This document shows positions 21,421-31,405 of a stretch of 64,000 bases of DNA, in pieces (the stretch's first letter is position 1; each line of letters opens with the position of its first letter). The stretch lies in contig NW_026942513.1 of assembly GCF_024139115.2 (NCBI RefSeq), positions 1-64,000 on the forward strand. Direction: 5' to 3'. A program made the position numbers and the translations under genes. The notes under the pieces were generated by a model. It made no database searches and was not told the origin of the DNA. It worked only from the letters and a program-made list of their open reading frames with translations. The DNA comes from Armigeres subalbatus. Taxonomy: Eukaryota > Arthropoda > Insecta > Diptera > Culicidae.

Positions 21421-22220
21421 AGGGCTTGACGATCCCTCCCCAGGCCATCTGCGAGATGTGGGGCTTGCCTAGGATGTGGTTGGGTTTGACAGTGGGTCCT
21501 GTTAAATTCCTATAAAAAGCTGCGTGTATCCGCAAGTAGGCCCCACCAAAGTGACCGTATGCCGCTCAAAGCGCACAAGCCCAAGTCCTGGTGTTGGGTG
21601 GGACGCTAAACAGCCCTGACACGACGGCCCTCCGACGAGACAGGAGGTTTGCGCAGGCCCAATAACCCGCTGGGAAACCAATAATTACGAACAATATAAG
21701 AGATAATGCGACTCGATATAATCGACAAAGACCTAGGCGACGAATAAAGGATCACGATTGGAAGCTTGGAACATGGAACTGCAAGTCGCTAGGTTTCGCA
21801 GGTTGCGACAGGATGATCTACGATGAATTACATCCCCGCAACTTCGACGTTGTGGCGCTGCAGGAGATTTGCTGGACAGGACAGAAAGTGTGGAAAAGCG
21901 GGCAAAGCGGGCACCTTCTACCAAAGCTGTGGCACCACCAACGAGCTGGGAACCGACTTCATAGTGCTGGGTAAGATGCGCCATCGTGTGATTGTGTGGC
22001 AACCAATCAACGCAAGGATATGCAAGCTGAGGATTAAAGGCCGTTTCAACTATACTGCCGTGAATCGCATATTTGTCCCATATGAATAGGAAACCCAGCA
22101 AAGATGGGACAGATATGCGATTCACGGCAGTATAGCATCATCAACGTGCACTGCACACACGAAGGGAGACCCGACGATGAGAAAAAAGCGTTCTACGCAC
22201 AGCTGGAGCAGACATACAGT
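21421..22220 (+). mobile_element. 5'-end fragment of RTE-type non-LTR retrotransposon
   Basis: The 5' leader is followed by a frame resembling the AP-endonuclease of RTE elements: WKLG, NCKSLGF, VVALQEICW, then YQSCG and ELG, LRIKGRF, SIINVHC and EGRPDDEKKAFYAQLE. It is out of frame in places (a shift near 21880) and broken at 22051 by a palindromic insertion. Homology ends at about 22220. The reverse transcriptase half is absent. It is a related but different copy from the one at 42.9-49.9 kb. Confidence 0.8.
22055..22130. mobile_element. 76-bp palindromic mini-insertion flanked by TATA
   Basis: CTGCCGTGAATCGCATAT at the left pairs with ATATGCGATTCACGGCAG at the right. TATA lies on both sides (22051-22054 and 22131-22134). 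Removing 80 bp restores a continuous TTCAAC-TATAGC-ATCATC reading frame of the host RTE endonuclease, so both boundaries are defined by the host sequence. Given the ambiguous TA repeats, the target duplication is TA or TATA. It has no room for a gene. Confidence 0.85.
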
Positions 22221-23190
22221 CCCTGGTCTCCACCACCTGCCAGAAAAGTATACATCGCTCAAAAGGCATCACCTTCCAGGGCGGCAAAGCGGACATCCCT
22301 AGCGAGAAAAGACATCTTCGGCGTAAAAAGTATCAGCTGCGCCACAGCCTCCAACTAGTAAAGTATCTGCTTCAACAGACGCTTCTCCTCCCAGAACGCC
22401 GCAGAACAAGAGACCCGCTCGATATTTTGGACGACTAGGCTGCCTCAAGAGAAACTCACTAGAACACCATGCCGAACACGACAGGTCGGAGCCGTATCAG
22501 TAGGTCATGTTCTATTAGTGTGGCCAATATGGTCTTTTCGACGTACTTCAACTGTCAAATCGGAAACATATTTCTCCTCCACCTGGGAAATCGCTCTGAA
22601 TTAGCACTCCCAGTTGGTAAGGCTGTCAAAATAGTTGATTTGTGAGCGGTCAGCAAAGTTACATCTACACCAGATTGTAGTGCGCTGTACTTATGGGACT
22701 GGCAGTCTTCGTCGCTGAATACTGCTATGAGAACCCTTCAATCTCAACCAGCAGCAACGGCTATAATCAACTTTTGGTGATTAGTTAGGTATACGTTCGC
22801 AACTGCAGCACTGCCTTTCTTCAAATCTATTTTACGTACCACAAGTAAACAGGAATCCATACGGTGTCTTGAAGTCCGGATGTGTTTAATCAGACTTATT
22901 CATCGAACGTGGAATCTTTTTTTTTATCTCAATTTGATCCACTTTCACATCTCAGGCTGCTCTTCAACTTCATTGTGTAAATTAATTTTCCCAGCTTTTC
23001 CTGCAGAACAGCAGGAACTATCGCTTAAAAAAAACTTTGACCCGGCTGCCCAAGTACATTGCCGCCTACAAGTTGGCGGACGTTCTAGTGTGGGAGTGGG
23101 AGCTAGCCTTGATTACTGTCATAGTGCTGTCATAGTTCCCGAGCGCATGCAAACAATCAGCATAACGCAAATGGCTGCCAGCGAAAAACG
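22221..23190. other. GC-richer segment with unidentified coding-like scraps
   Basis: 22221-22500 is GC-rich and looks like transposon coding debris, but I cannot place it. At 23009-23140 a plus-strand frame preceded by TTTTCCTGCAG reads a basic, plausible peptide including RLPKYIAAYKLADVLVWEWE before a stop. It might be an exon relic of unknown origin. The rest (22500-22990) is AT-rich and empty to my eye. Confidence 0.3.
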
Positions 23191-23191
23191 T

Positions 23192-24510
23192 TTACTTTAA
23201 ATCAACCGAATTAGAAGCTTCAACGCGCAGATCTTTCATCATCGATTCCGCAACATCCAGATAACAATCCCCAGCCTCTTCCACATTGATGTTAATAAAA
23301 ATGTTCTCCACAATCATATCGTACAGATGTTCGCAATTCAGGTGAACCAGAACCACGGTCAATTGTGTACGGAAGTCCAGTACCATGTTATTCGGAATAA
23401 TCACAGAATAAATCGCTTTGTTGGCATTGGAATCATTCTCTTCTACCTCGTTGACCATCTCATGAACCTCTACGTTGGTGTGCGCCATTAGAACGTCTAA
23501 TGTTCCATAAGCGCGATCCATGGCGTCCATAGCTACTCTTCGTGAAACTTTTTGGCCAGCCTCTAGGCCGTTTCCACCAAAAACTCTCCCCTTCGCTCCT
23601 TCGAAATGGACGGCAGCATAGCAAAAGGCATTTGAAAGATTGCTTCTCTTCACCCTTCTTTTCCAACAACTGAACACGTTTCATTCGTAGATCAAAATTT
23701 TTCGGATCCTATTTGATGGTCCGGGCGTAGCACATCAACGCCCGGCTAAGGTTACCTAGATTCTCGGATATCTCCGTAATGCGAACCCACAGTTGGATGT
23801 TGAAGGTTGCAATGGCCGCGATTAGCGAAAACTGTAGGAAATTTTTCGGATCTTTCGTTTCATATATTTAAGCTAACGTGACGAACGGCTCGTGCACTAA
23901 CGGCATTTGTCGCACAATCTAAAAACATAACTTTTTTAGCCACCTCGGCGTGTCCACGGGAGTAGCAAAAAATGGCTCGATCCTTGCAAAGCCGGTGGCA
24001 AAAACCTTCGTTATCGTTTCATCGGAGTTTTGCCGTCAACCTTTACCTTGCAAATTTCCCCTCAACGCATCAATCCGCTTTAAAATCTTTTTCGAATCAG
24101 GAAGACTTCTTGGCCAACTTTCGCCGTGTCGCCCATTTTTCTTCTTCCAAGTCCATTTCTCCGCCCTGCTGCATACGGGCTTGATATTCCGTATAGCTGA
24201 TCTCACCGGCGACAAATTTATTGATCAATATTTCGTTCCGCTGTGGGTTTTCATCGTCCGTTTCCGACTCCGGGAGGGCTGACGACTGTCGTGTTCGGGC
24301 CGTCTCCTCCGTCTCAATCCCTACAACGACGTCGACGCGACCGTGGGCCTGCGTGATCTTCGGGGAGTGGCAGCCATATTTTATATGTACTCGGTTCACC
24401 CGGCAGTGGAATTTCATTGGCTTCGACGAATTGGGCTAGTTCCTGCGGGTCCAGCTGTAACTCGTCCAGTTCCTCAACGACACTTTCCGCCTCGGACTGA
24501 TCGGCAGCAG
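23192..24510 (-). pseudogene. GTF3C3 (TFIIIC 102-kDa TPR subunit) pseudogene
   Basis: Minus-strand frames line up piecewise with the first half of GTF3C3, the TPR subunit of RNA polymerase III factor TFIIIC. There is an acidic N-terminus, then FVAGEISYTEYQARM. An EPF-TLA-IYE segment continues into LQFSLIAAI, WVRITEISENLGNLSRALMC and DPKNFDLRMKRVQLLEKKG. Last come LDFRTQLTVVLVHLN and CYLDVAESMMKD. Stops (for example TAG before GATCCGAAA at about 23705) and at least three frame changes break it. The homologous part after about residue 450 is absent. No introns are obvious, which would suit a retrocopy, although a retrocopy usually keeps its 3' end. It sits head-to-head with ZCRB1, about 580 bp away. 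Confidence 0.8.
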
Positions 24511-25085
24511 ATGATATTTATTATTATGAGAAACGAGAATGACAAGCGAAAAACAAAAACATCAATGCTGTCAGTAAATAATGCACGGTGAGAAAAACAT
24601 ATGGGGAAAACTGATAACTGACAGCGTCTTTAGTGTCTTTTCAATTGTATACCTAGGACTCCTACACACCGATTTAGAATTAAGCGCAACACCGAAAAAT
24701 TCCGAGTGTCGGATCCCGGTTATTAGTTCCTGGTTCGAGTGCCTCCAAGACACGTGTATTCTTTTTCACAAATTTCATATCAATTTGTCCATTTCGAAAC
24801 ATGTGCTGTGTATATGCACAGCCAAGATATTTATCAAAAAAAAAACTAATTTCGATTAATGAAGGATTGAGATTTTCTGGCCCATTGTCGTCTTTGCTGA
24901 CGGTAATGATGCATGTTCGAAATTCGAACATTGTGTTTGTAAACAGTATGACGGAGTGTTAACTCACCAGTGGCGGTATAAATTGAACCTGATTTTAAAT
25001 ATCATTTCATCAACTAAGAAAAAATCGATGATGTATGCACGTGGCATAGACATACTATTAACGGCATTTTGAATCTGATTGCAAA
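24511..25085. other. Intergenic region and probable ZCRB1 promoter/5' UTR
   Basis: About 575 bp of AT-rich DNA lies between the GTF3C3 pseudogene and the ZCRB1 start codon. The ZCRB1 transcription start should lie here, but I can identify no reliable core promoter motif. No repeat boundary seen. Confidence 0.4.
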
Positions 25086-25806
25086 ATGAGTCAACCTTCA
25101 CAAGCTTCCACCAGGAACACAGTCTACACATCAAATCTTCCGTTCGATTTGACCAACATTGATGTTCGGAAGATATTCGAAAAATACGGACAAGTCGTTA
25201 GGTGAGTTAGATTGGGATTGTAGAGTACATATCAGGATATAATGAGTTTCCTCTCTGAAGAGTTACTATCCTTCGTGACAAGCAAACCCGGCGGAGCAAG
25301 GGTGTCGCTTTTGTTCTTTTTTCCAACGCCAAGGAGGCAGATGTGTGCTGCACTTCACTCAATAATACTGAGGTAGGATTTTGAAGATTTTTCTTATTTC
25401 CCAAACATCAACATATGTATTTTGTAGATGTTCGGTCGTACGTTGAAGGCCAGTATTGCCAAAGACAACGGCAAGGCGGAGGGGTTTTCGAAACGGCGTG
25501 AATACCCGGACAAAAGCCGCTGCTACGAGTGCGGCGAGCAAGGCCATTTGAGTTACAATTGTCCTCGGAATGTACTCGGCGATAAATCGCCACCGAAAGC
25601 AACTAAGGGTCGAAATAAAAATTCGGTCGGAAAAAGATTTTCCGACGAAAGGGCAGATTCTACGGTCGATTTCGGTTGGGACAGTGACGATGATGATCGC
25701 TGGAAACGAATCAGGAGAAAGTTCGCCATCAGTTGCAGCGGCGAAGCGAGTCAAGTATAGGAAGAGTGCGTACTTCAGCGACGATGAAGAAGTAGATGAT
25801 GATTAA
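25086..25806 (+). CDS. Zcrb1: ZCRB1, U11/U12 snRNP 31K protein (RRM plus CCHC knuckle), apparent frameshift
   Basis: Three exons: 25086-25201, 25261-25372 and 25428-25806, with GT-AG introns of 59 and 55 bp. Exons 1-3 form one RRM with RNP2 [11 protein letters not shown]1 KGVAFVLF and [11 protein letters not shown] zinc knuckle [14 protein letters not shown] (CX2CX4HX4C) follows, then an acidic tail. In human ZCRB1 this architecture belongs to the U12-type spliceosome, and total length (about 200 residues here) is similar. The frame reading RRM and knuckle stops at 25760 after [15 protein letters not shown]. The conserved tail [12 protein letters not shown], matching the human KKSTYFSDEEE, lies in the +1 frame to 25806. 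One extra base near 25694-25716 explains this: either a sequencing/assembly error or a real shift that would remove the conserved end. Confidence 0.93.
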
Positions 25807-25942
25807 GTTTTACTAAATTAAACTGTGATGATATAGCCATTTTATTGTTTCTACAATCATTGATGACAGCATATGAGGCAGAGCTGAATGGAGAAGACTT
25901 TTTTGTACTGTACAGGCCACTCCGGCACTTAGTATGAAGAAA

Positions 25943-26200
25943 TCTATATATCTATATACATAAAAATGAATGTCTGTCTGTCTGAAGCTTATAGACTCCG
26001 AAACTACTAAACAAATCTGCGTAAAAAATTGTATGCAAAGGTTTTTAGGGCCGAGGAAGGTTCTTAAGATGGTTCGAGACCCCTCCACACTTTATAAAGG
26101 GGGGCTCCCATACAAATGAAACATCAATTTCTTCATAACTCAAGAATTAATCAGAGAATAAATAAATTTTAGGCGAAATGAAATACGTCGGGTCTGCTAG
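25943..26200 (+). mobile_element. Helitron-like non-autonomous element
   Basis: It starts TCTATATATCTATATACAT, continues AAAAATGAATGTCTGTCTG, and ends GTCGGGTCTGCTAG followed by T. The 5'-TC and 3'-CTAG ends, and the TATATA...AAAAATG start shared with elements at 33181 and 52981, fit Helitron-like elements. It lies just 3' of ZCRB1 and may contain its polyadenylation region (AATAAATAAATTT at about 26158). Confidence 0.65.
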
Positions 26201-26214
26201 TATTAAATAATAAT

Positions 26215-26640
26215 AACCCAGAAATTCCAATGGCTCGTATTAGCTGACTGGCGCATTTTAAACCGAGTGCCCCTATTCCTGCCGGTTTGTCTCAAGTCCT
26301 CAGTATGCACAGATTCGAGCATACGTCCTCGTCTCGGTCTACATGGCCACCATGGTGCATCTCGAACGGGTCAGCGATCGATGCCTTCATAGCTGTATTT
26401 AAACGGTTTGTTGGGCGCAGTAGCAAACATCGCCTTGCTCTGTCACAATGTCAACAATTTCAAAGGTGTGGACAGGGAGCTACCGCAGCTCTGTTCTCAG
26501 CGTGCTCACCTCAACAACATTAATAGACATATGACATCGTTCTGTGATGAATCTGCCACCCTGTTTGCTTCATTCTGGAAAACGCACGCGTACCTTCGAT
26601 GGCCTTGAGGAGGTCGCGGGCAGATCCGTTGCTACTGAAA
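26215..26640 (+). mobile_element. BEL/Pao-type integrase fragment
   Basis: In shifting frames this reads like the integrase core of insect BEL/Pao elements: RAYVLVSVYMATMVHLE, then FIAVFKRFVG, then a TMSTISKVWTG/NNFKGVDREL region and AHLNNI. In-frame stops and one-base shifts mark it as a dead remnant. No LTR recognised. Confidence 0.6.
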
Positions 26641-26654
26641 TTGAGTAGGGCCAC

Positions 26655-26738
26655 CAGAGATGCATCCTGAACAGAATAAGAGCCAACGTGAACGTTTTGA
26701 ACACGAACACGCGTTCTCGCGTTCAGAATGCATCTCTG
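26655..26738. mobile_element. 84-bp hAT-like mini-element
   Basis: The ends CAGAGATGCATCCTGAAC and GTTCAGAATGCATCTCTG are 18-bp inverted repeats with one mismatch. They start with the hAT-like CAGAGATG. The flanks are AGGGCCAC (26647-26654) and AGGGCCAT (26739-26746), a 7-of-8 target duplication. Only about 48 bp separate the repeats. Confidence 0.75.
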
Positions 26739-27453
26739 AGGGCCATACCATACGTAGGGGCGGAAACGAAAAGTGCATACAGCAGGGATGGGAACGGTTG
26801 ACATTTCTGTTTATCATTCATTCTGCCACGCAGTAAAATAAAAACAAAACCACGGCAGCCGCAGCAGCAGCCACGACCAAGCAGACGACAGTCAGCACAT
26901 GATTTTATTATTTTCTCTCCCCACAATTAACGTTTCTGTACGCTCATTTCAAGATGTATGACCGTTTTTGGTAGTAAATGATTATTTCATTACTCCTTGT
27001 TCATTTTAGAGACTAGAACTAATTAATTAGTACCAACGGCTAGCATTCTTTTGCTTTGCGCCACAGGCAATTAAACCCGATTTTGTTCTGTTTGAGCTGC
27101 GCACGAACCGAAACAAGAAATCTCATGCAAATGCTGACCGCACCGACGGCTCGACTCTCACGCAGCAGTAAACAAACAGTTTGCCTTATCGGCAAAAAAA
27201 TGTCACAATGAGGCCTACATTTTTTTTGGAAAACTGTTTCGGTTTGTGCGGTGCATGAAATTTGACCGGATAAAATGTAAACATTCGCATAATCACAGTG
27301 TTTTACTGTACATTTCCCAACACTGTGCATACAAGCATTAGATCAGGGATGCCAGATACAATTTTTAAATGTCTGTGTTAATCTCAGTAAAATGTCTGTA
27401 TTTGTCTGTATGGTGCTGCAGAGTTATACTGGAAATAGAAAATTACTCAAAAC

Positions 27454-29114
27454 TAGAGGCCTTGATAAGAGAAACGCGGATAGAAAATGTAACTCTGCCA
27501 ACACTGCAGTCAATCTTCTTCATTAAAGAACAACACATGGAAAGGAAGAAATGGTTTTTCCAAGTAAAATTTCACATACCGCTATTTAATATGTTCACAT
27601 CACATGACAATAGAATCCAATAAGCCATTTTATGAGACAGATCCGATCAGCTGATCGAAATTTTGAGTGAACGGCTCGGTCTTTGTTTTGGTAAATTTGC
27701 ATGCAAACCATCATCATTTCGTCATCATCATCATCATTTCATTCCATTTTCGCAAATGTTCCTTGTAAAATGTAAATATTAGTGTTAGGTCTCCTGTCAT
27801 TTGAGCTTTCTATAAAATAGCTTATAAACAAAGCAATTGCGTTTCATAATCTATCACTGATTTGCATATAGGGTAAATCACTACTTGGGCCTATGGACCC
27901 CATTCCCGGCTCACTGCACAGAAAGCTAATGATTTATACTGTTTAGTAGCCGTAGGTTTATGATTGATCATTTTAAAAAAGTCTCCTATTTATCTCACAC
28001 AATACTCAATATTTTTCAACCATTTATTTCACTCCTAATCGATCCAATTATAGAAAATAAAAATGTAGATTTCAAATTTTTGCTCTTCGTTGCAACACCA
28101 CTGAGCCGGAGTGATTCTTTCCACTTTTACAAAACGGTATCATCAAATAAACACCTACCTGAAAATCGTCACAGTGCTCGATACAACCATTGCTTCAGGC
28201 TTTTTATCACCACACAATAATGCTAAACTCACGCACCTCAATCTTTTGTAATTGTTCGTATCACTAGATTTTATATAAACATATTGGAATACATTTCAAA
28301 ATGTATCCTCAAACCGAACAAAAAATCACCTCGGCCCAAGAACTTCTAGCTGTACAGTGCTGCCAAAAGGCCATAAGTCTTATTTTAGTATGAAGATAAT
28401 CCTTCATCGTTAATAGGAAAACTGTCTAATACGTTGACGCTATCATGTTATTTATAATTCTCTCGATTTCAAAAGGTGAAAAAGATATTGTTTTTAAGTG
28501 TTTGGAAGAAATTTGGATGAGTAAATATATCTTCTCAACCAAATAAAAATGATTATGAATAATACCATCTGGCATCTTGTTGTCGTGGAACGTGCATATT
28601 TTTGTTTACGTCGCATTTTCTACCGTCCCGAGAGAGAGAATGAGAGTAAGATGTTGAGAGATTGAGTAAAATATTGCGTATGCCGAGGAGATTTGGGGTA
28701 TGCCGGATAAGCAATCGCCTATGACTGAAATGAGTGCTGCACCATGTTAATTTAAATCAAATAAAAGCTTTTCAAGCGGTGTTTAGCAAGAATAACTATT
28801 TTTGAAGCAGAGGTGAACCCCATCGCAATATTACACGGCCCACAAAATTCAGAAAAGTTGCCCCTAGCCATAAATATCAATTAAATAATGCAGTCGTGCG
28901 CATGTTAGGCCGGGAATGGGGTGAGAAACCCTATTATTGAAATTACATTCAAAATTTATTCATTCGTAAATGTTTTTAAATTGAATTTAGCCGTTTTCAG
29001 TGTTTGAGCCGAAGTTTTGACTGCTTGACAGGTCTCTTGCCTGATTGGCTGCTGTTTTTTGACGGTTCGATTGGCGGCACATACCTATCCGCGTTTCTCT
29101 TATCAAGGCCTCTA
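27454..29114. mobile_element. 1.66-kb hAT-type element nested inside the previous one
   Basis: The end TAGAGGCCTTGATAAGAGAA and the inverted TTCTCTTATCAAGGCCTCTA give about 30-bp terminal repeats. The exact 8-bp target duplication CTCAAAAC is at 27446-27453 and 29115-29122. The interior is AT-rich with no recognisable transposase and contains the MITE at 27621. Confidence 0.85.
27621..27826. mobile_element. About 206-bp MITE, copy B
   Basis: It is nearly identical over its whole length to the copy at 18424-18628, with the same inverted ends TAAGCCATTTTAT and ATAAAATAGCTTA. It sits inside the nested hAT element, so it is the third and youngest layer here, or was carried in with it. Confidence 0.82.
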
Positions 29115-29289
29115 CTCAAAACCATACATTTTTGATCGAGTTTTTGATATCATCGAATATCAAGGCTTCAATAATCTGAAATTCGAAATAAGATTTCGTT
29201 GCATGAAATAATTAATAATGTATAATAAAAATAATTGTAATTCATTTAGTTTCCGTTAGCGATTATCCAGCTGAGATTCAGCGGCCACT

Positions 29290-31000
29290 CTCCATTTTTC
29301 AAGTCCCCACGGATTCACAAAACGCCAATTTCAATTCTGCGTTTTTTGCTTCAGAGCTGCCTTCACTCTCTCAATGAGTAATGGAAAATCATCAGGTCTC
29401 GATATGGTTGGTTATTTTATCATCAAAAACTTTCCCAACTCCGCCAAAATCTGTTTCTGGGGTTGATCAACCAAGCATGGTCTGATCGAATCTTTCCGGA
29501 TGAATGGCGGAAAACCCTCGTTGTACCCATCCACAAAAACAACATTTCCTTTCGAGGTGTCACAATGTACCGGCCAATTTTTCTGACAAAAGGTGTCTTC
29601 AAAGCCGTGGAAAGATTTGTAAATCAGCAGCTGTAAATTAGAAGTCGATAATAGGTTCTGCTTTCGCTAACAAGCACGGGCACATACTTCGCATATCTGG
29701 AAGATGTACTGCACAACGACGGCAAGCACGCGGATCTAGAACATTTCCAAGGCCTTCGTCAGGATTTCTAACAGTGGCAAGAATGGGAATGTTCCAGCAA
29801 CCTCCTAGCTTTTGTCCGCAACTTGGTATACTCTGCAACCAGGAAGTGCGTTCGAGGACACGTCCTCATTACGCTGGTTGGGTGACTAACCCATCTCCAA
29901 CAAAATTATTGTGGAAGTTCTCGGAGTCTCCATTGATCGGAGACTCTCTTTCCTTTCGAACTTCCGCGAACTCTAAGTAAATTGTCGAACCAGAGACAGC
30001 GTGGTTCGGACCTTGTCTCATCCTCATCGAACCAACAACAGGAGGTCCTTTAATTCCTACGTTCGAGCCGCCTCAGAATTGCTACTCGCAGCACCAGCCG
30101 AGTCTGCCTGTGCCGAGGCTGGCATTCTGCCTTTCTGCCACCATACGCTGGCGGCCATTTGCCGCTAGCCGGCTCGTTCGCCGCAGCCACTGCTGGAGAA
30201 TACAAGGTCCCTCTCCTAGCTGAAGGGGGCCGGAATCGACACACTACGACCTGCGGCGAATATAAATAGTTTGCAATTTCCGCAGGGGTGACAATTCCGT
30301 GGCTCTTAGAAGAGCGGTGGTTGAGCCACAGATATTTCCATAACTATGAACACAGGTTTACGGATGGGTGGAGTCGGCATTGGGGTTACTGGGACCGGTT
30401 TCACTATCTCGGACAGCCTCCCAGATATGAGCTGCATTTTTTCGGCTGAAGCAGCCACGGTGCCGTCATCTACCCGTCCAGGGAACCCATCCTCGTACTT
30501 TTAGACTCTGCCAGCGCCATCTCCACATTCCAGAGTGATAAGCCTAAGCACAATAGAATCCAAAGCATCTTAGCGAACATGTTCTCGAACACGACCTTCC
30601 CTTGGATCCTGGAGCACTGCGGAGTGCCTGGCAACAACAAGGCGGATCTCCTTGCCGAAGTCGGACATCAGGGCCAACATTTCACGACATCCGTCCCGTT
30701 TGGTGATGTCAAAACCTGCATGAAGAAAATCATTTGAGAAAACTGGGAAAAACTGGACAACTACATCCGTTTACCTCCGGAAAATTAAAGGGACCACATC
30801 GGCGTGGACATAGGTTCCCTATTTTAAAGAACAGCAGATCATCTCCCGGCTCCGAATCGGACACAGGCGGCCCTTGCATAATTTCGGCAGGAGCCCTTTC
30901 TGTACTATCTGCAATGTCTGTGACGTTAGCAACTCTGTGGAGCATTTTGTCAGCGGATGCTTGTAAAATCAAGTTCTTCCATTCAAGTGTCCAAGTTCAC
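29290..31000 (+). mobile_element. Degenerate I/Jockey-like LINE with reverse transcriptase and RNase H relics
   Basis: A shifting frame shows a reverse-transcriptase start (SNGKSSGLDMVGYFIIKN, then a PDEWRKTLVVPIHK and YRPIFLTKGVFKAVERF region at 29370-29630). Far downstream is an RNase H end (WILEHCGVPGNNKADLLAE at about 30598-30655), followed by a zinc-knuckle-like RLRIGHRR...CTICNV...VEHF zone at 30850-30960. The middle of the reverse transcriptase is lost. An RNase H domain fits the I clade rather than Jockey proper. Confidence 0.65.
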
Positions 31001-31405
31001 CTTCGAATTACTTATAAAATCTTTATGAAGTTTGTACAATTATTCCAAAGAATATATATTTAGGTATATTCCAGGCTTACTTAAAGAATACCGAACGAAA
31101 AATTCCGGGGTCCTCAGAAAAATTGATTCGATTTTCTTTGGTGTTGTTCTCTCAGGATTCTCTACGTAATGTTTTCAGAAGCAACATTAGGTTTTAATTT
31201 ATACTGAAATCATCATCTAAGATTCTCAGGTTTTTATGATATTTTTTGCTTCGGTTTTCCTATAAAAATAACAAATGTCTGTAAAAGTCTGTAACATCAA
31301 TCAAAAGTCTGTATAATGTCTGTAATCTGCGTGATGTCTGTATGCAAGACCAAAAGTCTGTATAAATACAGACATGTCTGTATATCTGGCATCCCTGCAT
31401 TAGAT

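Larger units (their letters stand above)
27344..31397. mobile_element. 4.05-kb hAT-type element (non-autonomous) with CAGGGATGCCAGATA ends
   Basis: The termini CAGGGATGCCAGATA are inverted at both ends. The exact 8-bp target duplication CATTAGAT is at 27336-27343 and 31398-31405. Both subterminal zones repeat GTCTGTA/ATGTCTGT words (27367-27411 and 31274-31381), like transposase-binding arrays. The duplication fits the NNNTANNN pattern known for Buster-type hAT elements. It holds a second hAT, a MITE and an I-like LINE, so its own length was shorter. No hAT transposase (no BED finger or dimerisation region) was recognised. Confidence 0.88.
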
